Assembly (NCBI RefSeq): GCF_949298305.1
Contig: NZ_CASFWU010000058.1
Span: forward strand, 1 to 50,175
Direction: 5' to 3'
Source: an uncultured Bacteroides sp.
GTDB lineage: Bacteria; Bacteroidota; Bacteroidia; Bacteroidales; Bacteroidaceae
Length of the DNA stretch: 50,175 bases
Positions 8,617 to 15,492 of the stretch are shown here, piece by piece; position 1 is the first letter of the stretch, and each line of letters starts with the position of its first letter. The notes below the pieces were generated by a model, which was not told the DNA's origin, searched no databases, and saw only the letters and a list, made by a program, of their open reading frames with translations. The translations under genes were made by a program, and so were the position numbers.

Positions 8617-9375
8617 ATGGGAAAAGGAAAATTAGCGAAATTTGCAGATATGCGGGACTATCCGCACGTGTTTGAATACCCCTATTCGGTAGTCGATGAC
8701 GTGCCTTTCGTTATGAAGGGGCATTGGGGAGAAACCTTCTTCAAGAACGACCGCCCCATCGTGCTCGAACTGGGTTGTGGCCGGGGCGAGTACACTGTCG
8801 GCCTGGGCCGTCTCTTCCCCGAGAAAAACTTCATCGGCGTCGACATCAAGGGTGCACGTATGTGGACGGGAGCCACCGAATCGCTTCAGGCGGGCATGAC
8901 GAACGTCGCCTTCCTGCGTACCAACATCGAAATCATTGACCGCTTCTTTGCGCCGGGCGAGGTCAGCGAGATATGGCTTACCTTCTCCGACCCGCAGATG
9001 AAGAAGGCCACGAAGCGGCTTACTTCCACCTACTTCATGGAGCGCTACCGCCGCTTTCTGGTAGACGGCGGGCTGGTACACCTGAAGACGGACAGCAACT
9101 TCATGTTCACCTACACCAAGTACATGGTGGAGCACAACCGCCTGCCTGTCGAAGTGATGACCGAAGACTTGTATCACTCGGGCCTGGCCGACGAGATACT
9201 CAGCATCCGCACCTACTACGAACAGCAATGGCTGGACCGCGGGCTGAACATCAAGTACATCCGTTTCCGTCTGCTTCACGAAGGTGCGCTAGCCGAGCCC
9301 GATGTGGAGATAGAACTCGATGAATACCGAAGCTACAACCGCAGCAAGCGGAGCGGGCTTCAGACCAGTAAATAA
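8617..9375 (+). CDS. trmB: tRNA (guanine-N7-)-methyltransferase TrmB
   Basis: 252 residues. It uses SAM to make m7G46 in the tRNA variable loop. SAM-binding motif VLELGCGRGEYT lies at about residues 48-59 and VDIKGARMWTG at about 79-89. The family signature WLTFSDPQMKKATKRLTS (about 120-137) and HLKTDSNFMFTYT are present. The C-terminus YNRSKRSGLQTSK is typical of Bacteroidetes copies. It is intact, unlike its neighbours ilvE and mrp. It starts 3 nt after the MBL hydrolase gene. Confidence 0.95.
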   Translation: MGKGKLAKFADMRDYPHVFEYPYSVVDDVPFVMKGHWGETFFKNDRPIVLELGCGRGEYTVGLGRLFPEKNFIGVDIKGARMWTGATESLQAGMTNVAFLRTNIEIIDRFFAPGEVSEIWLTFSDPQMKKATKRLTSTYFMERYRRFLVDGGLVHLKTDSNFMFTYTKYMVEHNRLPVEVMTEDLYHSGLADEILSIRTYYEQQWLDRGLNIKYIRFRLLHEGALAEPDVEIELDEYRSYNRSKRSGLQTSK

Positions 9376-9530
9376 TATGAATTGGAAGTTGAAGAAGTTG
9401 GAAGGAGTGATTGCGCGCTTGGGCGGGCTAAGGAGTTAAAAGCCGATACGTACGATTTATCCATACGTTTTCTATCGGCCTCTGACCCTTTCTTACTTCC
9501 TCTAACTTCTTTCATTCCTTATAAATAACA
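9376..9530. repeat. Degenerate family A palindrome
   Basis: This gap carries the family A core in the same orientation as the copy at 22075-22260: GGGCGGGCTAAGGAGTTAAAAGCCGATA near 9422-9448 (differences in the GCCCACC stem), then a CTATCGGC arm near 9473-9480. The outer arms are rich in AAGTTG/AACTTC words (GGAAGTTGAAGAAGTTGG against ACTTCCTCTAACTTC). It separates trmB from mrp. Confidence 0.6.
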
Positions 9531-9533
9531 ATT

Positions 9534-10600
9534 ATGACTCTTTATCCGAAACTTATTCTCGACGCACTGGCCACCGTGCGCTATCCGGGCAACGGCAAGA
9601 ACCTTGTCGAAGCCGAAATGGTGGCCGACAACCTGCGCATCGACGGCATGAAGACCCCTTCATGAAGTCCATGCTGAAATCGGCCGAAACGGCCATCCAT
9701 ACTTACGTGTCGCCCGACGTGGAGGTGAGCATCACCACCGAAAGCCGTCAGGCAGCCCGCCCCGAACCGGGCAAGATGCTGCCCCGTGTGAAGAACGTCA
9801 TCGCCGTATCCAGCGGCAAGGGTGGGGTAGGTAAGAGTACCGTGGCAGCCAACCTGGCCGTAGCCCTGGTGAAGCTGGGCTACAAGGTGGGTCTGCTCGA
9901 TGCCGACATCTTCGGCCCATCCGTCCCCAAGATGTTCCAGGTGGAGGACGCCCGCCCCTATGCCGAGCGTATCGACGGCCGCGACCTCATCATCCCTATC
10001 GAGAAGTACGGTCTGAAGCTGCTCTCCATCGGCTTCTTTGTCAATCCCGAACAGGCTACCCTGTGGCGCGGCGGCATGGCCAGCAATGCCCTGAAGCAAC
10101 TGGTGGGCGATGCCGACTGGGGCGACCTCGACTACTTCATTCTCGACACTCCTCCGGGCACGAGCGACATCCACCTGACCCTGCTCCAGACGCTGGCCAT
10201 CACGGGTGCCGTCATCGTCAGCACGCCGCAGCAGGTGGCCTTGGCCGATGCACGCAAGGGTGTGGACATGTACACCAACGACAAGGTGAACGTACCCATC
10301 CTGGGACTGGTGGAGAACATGGCATGGTTCACCCCCGCCGAACTGCCGGAGAACAAGTACTACATCTTTGGCAAGGAAGGCTGCAAGCAACTCGCCGAGG
10401 AATTGAAGGTGCCTTTGCTGGGGCAAATCCCCATCGTGCAGAGCATTTGCGAGAGCGGCGACCAGGGCAAGCCCGTGGCCCTCGATTCGGACTCCGTTAC
10501 CGGTCGCGCCTTCCTTCAGCTGGCCGCTGCTGTGGTGCGCCAGGTGGACAAGCGCAACATTGAGATGGAGCCTACACGGATTGTGCAGGTGAAGAAATAA
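9534..10600 (+). pseudogene. mrp: Mrp/ApbC/NBP35 P-loop Fe-S carrier, frameshifted near the N-terminus
   Basis: Mrp/ApbC proteins carry Fe-S clusters to target enzymes. The N-terminal DUF59-like start (MTLYPKLILDALATVRYPGN...) begins at ATG 9534 and stops at 9665 after 43 codons (..RIDGMKTPS). The remainder opens in another frame at 9662 (MKSMLKSAETAIHTY...) and holds the deviant Walker A SSGKGGVGKST (about 10 codons past 9800), the switch LLDADIFGPS and the Bacteroidetes-typical tail. Relatives have a segment between GMK and PFMKSM (about VSFSLIFEKPTD); losing about 34 nt there explains both the shift and the length deficit (about 353 of 365 codons). One residue is notable: the second Cys of the usual CXXC cluster motif is not seen, as is common in this branch. 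Possibly functional from the internal ATG, without DUF59. Confidence 0.82.
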
Positions 10601-10603
10601 ACA

Positions 10604-10681
10604 TTCACCACAGAGTGGCACAGAGTCCCACAGAGTTCAAGAAATATAAACTCTGTGCTACTCTGTGCCCTCTGTGGTGAA
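10604..10681. repeat. Family F palindrome (CACAGAGT words), convergent-gene hairpin
   Basis: Perfect 12-bp outer arms (TTCACCACAGAG at 10604-10615 with CTCTGTGGTGAA at 10670-10681). Further CACAGAGT words at 10620-10636 are mirrored by CTCTGTG words at 10651-10668. It sits between the converging mrp and M56 genes and probably also terminates both. Confidence 0.8.
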
Positions 10682-10705
10682 ACAATTATGTAGAGAGAGA
10701 ATTTC

Positions 10706-12733
10706 CTATTGCAGGCGGAACACGACCGGGAAGGTGTATTTCACGTTCACGGGCTTTCCGTCCTTGGTGCCGGGTGACCAGCCGGGCATGTTACTGGCCA
10801 CGCGCAGGGCTTCCGCATCCAGGATGGGGTCGACGCTGCGGACAATGCTGGCGTTGACTGCCTTGCCTTCGGCATTGATGATGACCGATACGGTCACTCT
10901 TCCCTGTATGCCTTTGGTGTGGGCCTCGGCCGGATAGCGGATGTTCTTGCTGAGGTATTGCATCAGGCCGGCCATGCCGCCGGGGTATTCGGGCATCTTG
11001 TCCACAACGTCATAGACTTCGCCTGTCACGGGGACGGGTGTCTTGCCGACAGCCGTCACGACCGTTTCACCTATCTTGTCCACCGGCTCGGGTGTCAGGC
11101 GGAACATGACGGGGACGGTGTATTTCACTTTGACCGGTTCGCCTTTCTGCGTGCCCGGTTTCCACTTGGGCATACTGCTGATGACGCGGATGGCTTCGGC
11201 ATCCAGGTCGGGGTCGACAGCTCTCAGGATGCTTACGTTCCCGATGCTTCCGTCCTTGCCGACCACAAACTGCACGGTGACGCGCCCCTGCGTCCCTGCC
11301 TTATGGGCAGCTTCGGGATAGCGGATGTTGTCGGACAGGTACTTCATCAGTCCCGGCATGCCTCCGTCGGGGAATTCGGGCATGTTCTCTACGACTTCAT
11401 AGACATCGGCGTCTGTCACGTTGGGCTTGATGATGTTTACCGGTATCAGTTCGATAACCATGTTGTCAGGATCCATCTTGGCCAATTCGGCAGGCCTGCA
11501 CATCCGTGCCAACGTCTTACCGTCTTTGCCGGTATATTCAAACAGGATACCTGCTTCGGAGGAAGTCTCCACCCGAAACTCTCCCTGGGTGTTGACTGTG
11601 CTTACGGTTGTCGACTGGAACTTATGGTCGGTAATAATCTTTACGTCGCCCAGCGGGTTGCCAGCTTCGTCCACTATCTTTCCCTTGTAGGTCACTTTTT
11701 GGGGCTTCTCCTGCTGAGGCAGGGGAGCGGTCTCTGCCTCTTGTTCGGGCAGGGGAGCGATGCTTTCAGGCTGAGGCTGGGGTGCGGGGTTCTCGGGCTG
11801 TACTTCGGGCGTCTCGGCGGGAGTGACAGCTTCCATAACTTCAGCCGTAATCTTCTGTGTGGCGCGTGCCACGGCCTCGATGTTGCAGACTATCATCAGC
11901 AGGGCGGCCAGCGGGAGGAACATCAGGTACTTGGTTCTCCCTATTGCTCGGGTTCTTCGTTTGTTCATCATAGTGATGCGCTTTTTTAGGGGTAAAACAT
12001 TGAAACTGTTATAGATGGTTGCTGCAGCCTTATGATGTGACAAACCCAACAGGTGGTACTGGTAGGTGCGCGAGTCGTGGCCGGTCTCCAGTACCTTTTC
12101 GTCGGCCATGTACTCCAGGTTCGTGCGTATTTCCCGCCTCATGAGCCAGGCAAAGGGGTTGAACCAGCAGACGACGCAGGCCAGTTCGCCCGTCAGCACG
12201 TCGATGGAGTGCCATTGGCGGGCATGGGTGCGCTCGTGGGTCAGTATCTCGTTCAGCTCTTCGCCGGTGTGTGCGTCGGGGCAGACGAATATCCAGCGGA
12301 AGAACGAGAAGGGGCCTTCCGGGCGGGGGAGGAGGTGTACGGTGGTGCCGTCTATCTTCTGCGTGGGGCAGCGGCGTGCCAGGCGGATGATGCCTGCCAG
12401 CTGTACCACCAGGCGCGAGGCCAGCAGGGCGGCCACCAGCCAGTAGACGATGCCGATGCCGTCGGCCACCAGTTGCTTCCAGTCCGTTTCGGGCTGCGGG
12501 GTCAGCGTCAGTTCGGGCAGCACCACGGCGGCATAGAGGTCGGCCATGGCTGCCATCGGCTCCTGCTGCACAATCCACTGCTGGATGTCCAGCAGCGGCA
12601 CGGCGGCCGACACGGCAAAGAAGCACAGCAAGGCTGTCCGCCGCCAGGCAAAGAACGTGTCCTTGTAGAAGAACAGCCGGTAGAAGGCATAGAACAGGGC
12701 TATCGCCACGTTGATTTTCAGAAAATAGACCAT
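10706..12733 (-). CDS. BlaR1-like M56 sensor metallopeptidase fused to two TonB C-terminal domains
   Basis: 675 residues. N-terminal membrane segments (about residues 4-22, 32-50 and 92-116) are followed by the zinc peptidase motif HERTH at 166-170, with a probable third ligand Glu in NLEYMADEKVL (about 207). Another TM segment lies near 283-305. The exported part has a Pro/Gln/Glu-rich linker (about 320-360) and a CarboxypepD_reg-like beta domain (KVTYKGKIVDEAGNPLGDVK). It then has two TonB_C-like repeats, each of the form MPE[FY]PGGM..LM.YLS.NIRYP and ending in KYT[VF]PV[MV]FRL. M56/BlaR1 proteins cleave a paired BlaI-type repressor after sensing a signal; that repressor is encoded just upstream. 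The ligand is unknown; there is no penicillin-binding domain, so beta-lactam sensing is not implied. Confidence 0.88.
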   Translation of the reverse strand: MVYFLKINVAIALFYAFYRLFFYKDTFFAWRRTALLCFFAVSAAVPLLDIQQWIVQQEPMAAMADLYAAVVLPELTLTPQPETDWKQLVADGIGIVYWLVAALLASRLVVQLAGIIRLARRCPTQKIDGTTVHLLPRPEGPFSFFRWIFVCPDAHTGEELNEILTHERTHARQWHSIDVLTGELACVVCWFNPFAWLMRREIRTNLEYMADEKVLETGHDSRTYQYHLLGLSHHKAAATIYNSFNVLPLKKRITMMNKRRTRAIGRTKYLMFLPLAALLMIVCNIEAVARATQKITAEVMEAVTPAETPEVQPENPAPQPQPESIAPLPEQEAETAPLPQQEKPQKVTYKGKIVDEAGNPLGDVKIITDHKFQSTTVSTVNTQGEFRVETSSEAGILFEYTGKDGKTLARMCRPAELAKMDPDNMVIELIPVNIIKPNVTDADVYEVVENMPEFPDGGMPGLMKYLSDNIRYPEAAHKAGTQGRVTVQFVVGKDGSIGNVSILRAVDPDLDAEAIRVISSMPKWKPGTQKGEPVKVKYTVPVMFRLTPEPVDKIGETVVTAVGKTPVPVTGEVYDVVDKMPEYPGGMAGLMQYLSKNIRYPAEAHTKGIQGRVTVSVIINAEGKAVNASIVRSVDPILDAEALRVASNMPGWSPGTKDGKPVNVKYTFPVVFRLQ

Positions 12734-12739
12734 CGTATC

Positions 12740-12846
12740 AGTGGTTAGTGGTTAACGGTTAGTGGTTAGTGATTAGTGGCTGGGACGGGAACGGCTGGCT
12801 GACGGTTGGCAATGCTGACCGCTGACCGCTCACCGCTTACCGCTAA
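12740..12846. repeat. Family C palindrome with 7-nt tandem arms
   Basis: The left arm repeats GGTTAGT/GGTTAAC heptamers (GTGGTTAGTGGTTAACGG). The right arm repeats GCTGACC/GCTCACC/GCTTACC heptamers up to 12846, next to the BlaI stop. The two arms are inverted complements around a loop at about 12779-12816. It lies between the repressor and M56 genes, inside the operon. A related copy is at 32301-32397. Confidence 0.75.
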
Positions 12847-13212
12847 TCAATTTTCCTTTCCTTTCTCAATCATATCTATGATATCTTTCAAGTCGTTGGC
12901 CGAAATCTTCTGCTCCTTGGCGAAGAACGAGACCATCTCCTTGTACGAATTGGCAAAGTAGTTGCGGACGAATCCGCTCATGAACGTCCGCTTGTATTCG
13001 CTTTCGCGTATCAGCGGGGTGTAGCGGTACGTGTTTCCCACACGGGTGGGCTTCACATATTGTTTCCGTTCCAGGTTTTTCACTATCGAGGCCACGGTGG
13101 TATAGGGCGGCTTCGGTTCGGAGAATCGGGCGAGGATGTCCTTCACGAAACATTCCTTCAGCTCCCAGATGTACAACATCACTTCTTCTTCTTGCATCGT
13201 TAACTTTTCCAT
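12847..13212 (-). CDS. BlaI/MecI-family transcriptional repressor
   Basis: 121 residues of the BlaI/MecI/CopY winged-helix family: EKLTMQEEEVMLYIWELKECFVKDIL at the N-terminus, then KPPYTTVASIVKNLERKQYVKPTRVGNTYRYTP forming the recognition helix and wing. A C-terminal dimerisation region (SFFAKEQKISANDLKDIIDMIEKG) follows. The family is cut by its M56 partner, here the next gene. A palindromic operator overlaps its own promoter (13241-13272), which supports autoregulation. The ATG at 13212 is favoured; a second ATG five codons in is possible. Confidence 0.92.
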   Translation of the reverse strand: MEKLTMQEEEVMLYIWELKECFVKDILARFSEPKPPYTTVASIVKNLERKQYVKPTRVGNTYRYTPLIRESEYKRTFMSGFVRNYFANSYKEMVSFFAKEQKISANDLKDIIDMIEKGKEN

Positions 13213-13240
13213 GGAATAAAGCTTTAGTTTGAATTCAATG

Positions 13241-13272
13241 CAAATCTACGAATAATTCGTAATAGTGCAATA
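13241..13272 (-). promoter_or_regulatory. BlaI promoter with palindromic operator
   Basis: On the minus strand a -7 box TAGATTTG (plus-strand CAAATCTA, 13241-13248) lies about 19 nt from a TATTG -33-like box (to about 13272). Between them is a perfect palindrome TACGAAT-A-ATTCGTA at 13247-13261, touching the -7 box. This is where a BlaI-type dimer would block RNA polymerase. The rest of the 13213-13593 gap holds the family D repeat and an unassigned GC-rich stretch. Confidence 0.75.
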
Positions 13273-13433
13273 TCCAATAGGTTAATTATTGTAAAAGCTT
13301 TGTTTGTGTTCCTTGTCGGCCCTTTCCCCACTTGCTGTCGGGGGGCTGCTCGTGCCGTCCTGATGCCTGCCGGGCGCCAAGGCCGGGCGATGCCGTCCGG
13401 CAGGATGCCACGTTGCTTTTGGAGAGGGAGAGC

Positions 13434-13532
13434 CCTTGATAATCAGCCCTTAGGCCATGCAAGCATCGTCCTCGCTCCGTGCTTGCATCGTCTGCGGACC
13501 ATGCAAGCATGGTGCGCAGACCGTGCAGGCAT
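13434..13532. repeat. Family D element, left copy of a 99-bp identical direct repeat
   Basis: 99 bp identical by eye, base for base, to 25525-25623. It contains four roughly 10-nt units of the type [AG]TGC[AT][ATG]GCAT (ATGCAAGCAT, GTGCTTGCAT, ATGCAAGCAT, GTGCAGGCAT) spaced 11-12 nt apart. It also has a 15-bp hairpin (13490-13504 with 13507-13521, one mismatch, AA loop). It lies just beyond the 3' end of the sigma gene, at the left edge of the PUL. Confidence 0.9.
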
Positions 13533-13593
13533 TTCCGGACGGGGAATGGGGCTTGCAATCCGGGTTTCCCTTTCCGGCGCAGGCGATGTCGGT

Positions 13594-14142
13594 TCAGAAG
13601 AGATAGCTGTATCCTTCGCCCAGATATTTTCGTATCAGTTTCAGGGCTTTGGTGATTTGGGCTTCCACCGTCTTGACGGAGATGTTCATGGCAGTGGCGA
13701 TTTCCTGGTTGGACAGGTTTTTCTGCCTGCTTTTCAGGAAGACTTCCTTGCACTTTTCGGGCAATGTGTCCACGGCTTCGCGGATGAGCCGGTCCAGTTC
13801 TTCCATTTCCAGGGCCGGATAGTCGGTGGATGCCAGGCAGTCCTGCAGTTCTTCGCTGAGCGGGCCGACGGCCTTCCGGTCCCGCAATGCGTTGAGGCTG
13901 CGGTTGCGTGCGGCCTGGAACAGGTAGGCTTTCAGCGAGAGCTTTATTTCCAGTTGGTTTCTGTTTTCCCAGATGTGCATGAAGATTTCGAGCGCCAGTC
14001 CTTCCGAGTCGGCATAGTTGTCCAGGTAGACGTTGATGTAGCGGCACAGGGGGACGAAGTGGGCATCGAACAGGTATTTGAACGCATGTTCGTCGCCCTC
14101 CTTTATCAGCTTCAGCAATAGGATGTCGTCGTGGGTTGCCAT
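13594..14142 (-). CDS. ECF RNA polymerase sigma factor (PUL-associated)
   Basis: 182 residues from the ATG at 14142. Sigma region 2 is seen in DEHAFKYLFDAHFVPLCRYINVYL and LALEIFMHIWENRN. Region 4 is seen in LPEKCKEVFLKSRQKNLSNQEIATAMNISVKTVEAQITKAL (about residues 125-165). It belongs to the Bacteroidetes ECF group that works with FecR anti-sigma factors to switch on SusC/SusD operons. A longer start at 14196 is ruled out because the perfect promoter at 14166-14197 lies inside it. Unusually, it is divergent from its FecR partner instead of upstream in the same operon. Confidence 0.92.
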   Translation of the reverse strand: MATHDDILLLKLIKEGDEHAFKYLFDAHFVPLCRYINVYLDNYADSEGLALEIFMHIWENRNQLEIKLSLKAYLFQAARNRSLNALRDRKAVGPLSEELQDCLASTDYPALEMEELDRLIREAVDTLPEKCKEVFLKSRQKNLSNQEIATAMNISVKTVEAQITKALKLIRKYLGEGYSYLF

Positions 14143-14165
14143 GTGCGGATTGTCTGGTTCGTATG

Positions 14166-14197
14166 CAAAGGTAAGCGGAACTTGCTTCTTCACCAAA
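14166..14197 (-). promoter_or_regulatory. Housekeeping-type promoter of the ECF sigma gene
   Basis: On the minus strand TTTG (plus 14194-14197) is followed by exactly 20 nt and TACCTTTG (plus 14166-14173), a full match to the Bacteroidetes -33/-7 consensus. The predicted transcript would start about 10-15 nt before the ATG at 14142. The sigma gene is thus probably expressed by the primary sigma factor and not by itself. Confidence 0.8.
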
Positions 14198-14330
14198 TTT
14201 TTTGTGGCCGATGTGGCGTTGCGTCCGGCATCGGTCGGCTCTTTGCATTTTTCTGAAAAAAAATCGGAGCCGGAATAAGGGTTGCCGTCCTGTGGGGTGT
14301 CATATAGATGAAAGACGTTAAACGAAGGTT

Positions 14331-15368
14331 ATGAAAAAGGAGATACCCTGGGACTTGATAGTCTCGAAGTTGAAGAATGAAATATCGGCTGACGACAATC
14401 GGCTCCTGTCCGATTGGGTGGCCGCCAATGGAGAGTTGTTTGAAGAACTTTGTATCCTTTGGGAGAAGATACGGGTGAACGCTTCCTGCTATCAGCCGGA
14501 CAAGGAATATTATTGGAAGGAACTGTCCAGACGTATTCATGCGACCGGTGAAGTTGGCGGGAAGCACCCAGCCAGGCCGGTGGAGCGGAACTCCGCACCT
14601 CTCCGTCTGGTGCCGCGTCGGGTCTATTACGCCGTGGCTGCCTGTGCGGTCATTCTGCTGGCCGTAGCCTTTTTTGCCGGACAATGGAGTGGCGTTTCGG
14701 AGCCGGTGCCCCTGGAATACGTCTGCATGAGCGGCAAGGCGTCCGCCACTTTGCCCGACTGTTCTTCCGTCTGGCTGCACAACGACACCCGTGTGGTGTG
14801 TGATGTATCGCGGAAGGGAGGCAGCGAGCGCGTGGTGACCTTGCAGGGAGAGGCCTATTTTGACGTAGCACACGATGAAGGCCGTCCTTTTCTTGTGAAG
14901 ACGGGCGGAATGATTATCAGGGTACACGGGACGAAGTTCAATGTGGAGGCTTTCCCTGATGCTGACAGCACCTGCGTCAGTCTGCTGGAAGGTTCGGTCT
15001 CGCTGGAAACTGCGACGGAGCAACGCTTCCTGCAACCGGGTGAGACCGCTACCTATAACAAGCTGGATGGCAAGTTGTCCGTTGTTCGTGGGGATGTGCT
15101 TCTGGCCTCTTCGTGGACGCAAGACCAGGTTGTGTTCAGCCAACGTTCCTTGCGCGACATTTGCCGTGTTCTGGGCAAGTGGTATAACGTGAAGATTGAC
15201 CTTGCCCCGTCCGTTGCCGACAAGTACCGCTATACGTTTACGCTGCGCGACGAGTCTTTGGAGGAGATTCTTCGCCTGATGTCGCGCATCAATCCGATAG
15301 GATATACGTTTACCGATGAAAATGAGCTCATCATCTATGATAACGAGAAAACGAATCCTAAAATGTGA
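14331..15368 (+). CDS. FecR-family anti-sigma factor
   Basis: 345 residues. The cytoplasmic N-terminal part (MKKEIPWDLIVSKLKNEISADDNRLLSDWV) would bind the sigma factor. One TM segment lies at about residues 100-120 (YYAVAACAVILLAVAFFAG). The periplasmic FecR domain has GKASATLPDCSSVWLHNDT, GEAYFDVAHDEGRPFLV and GTKFNVEAF. The C-terminal DUF4974-like domain, SQRSLRDICRVLGKWYNVKI..., is the part thought to touch the STN domain of the SusC-type transporter. It is transcribed toward susC, 124 nt upstream of it, and is divergent from the sigma gene. Confidence 0.93.
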   Translation: MKKEIPWDLIVSKLKNEISADDNRLLSDWVAANGELFEELCILWEKIRVNASCYQPDKEYYWKELSRRIHATGEVGGKHPARPVERNSAPLRLVPRRVYYAVAACAVILLAVAFFAGQWSGVSEPVPLEYVCMSGKASATLPDCSSVWLHNDTRVVCDVSRKGGSERVVTLQGEAYFDVAHDEGRPFLVKTGGMIIRVHGTKFNVEAFPDADSTCVSLLEGSVSLETATEQRFLQPGETATYNKLDGKLSVVRGDVLLASSWTQDQVVFSQRSLRDICRVLGKWYNVKIDLAPSVADKYRYTFTLRDESLEEILRLMSRINPIGYTFTDENELIIYDNEKTNPKM

Positions 15369-15492
15369 CTGCCTATGTAACAGACTGATGTAATGCTATG
15401 ATTAACCAACGCTTTTCGCGAGCGGCTAACGTCTTTCTTTACCGTGAAATTCACAATTTTTCTATAGTTAAATTTTAAATCTGACGAAAAAA

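Noticed and set aside
10706..13212. Beta-lactam resistance regulation (BlaR1/BlaI)
   Set aside because: The sensor domain is not penicillin-binding, and no beta-lactamase gene is nearby; the MBL-fold protein at 7792 is a different family.
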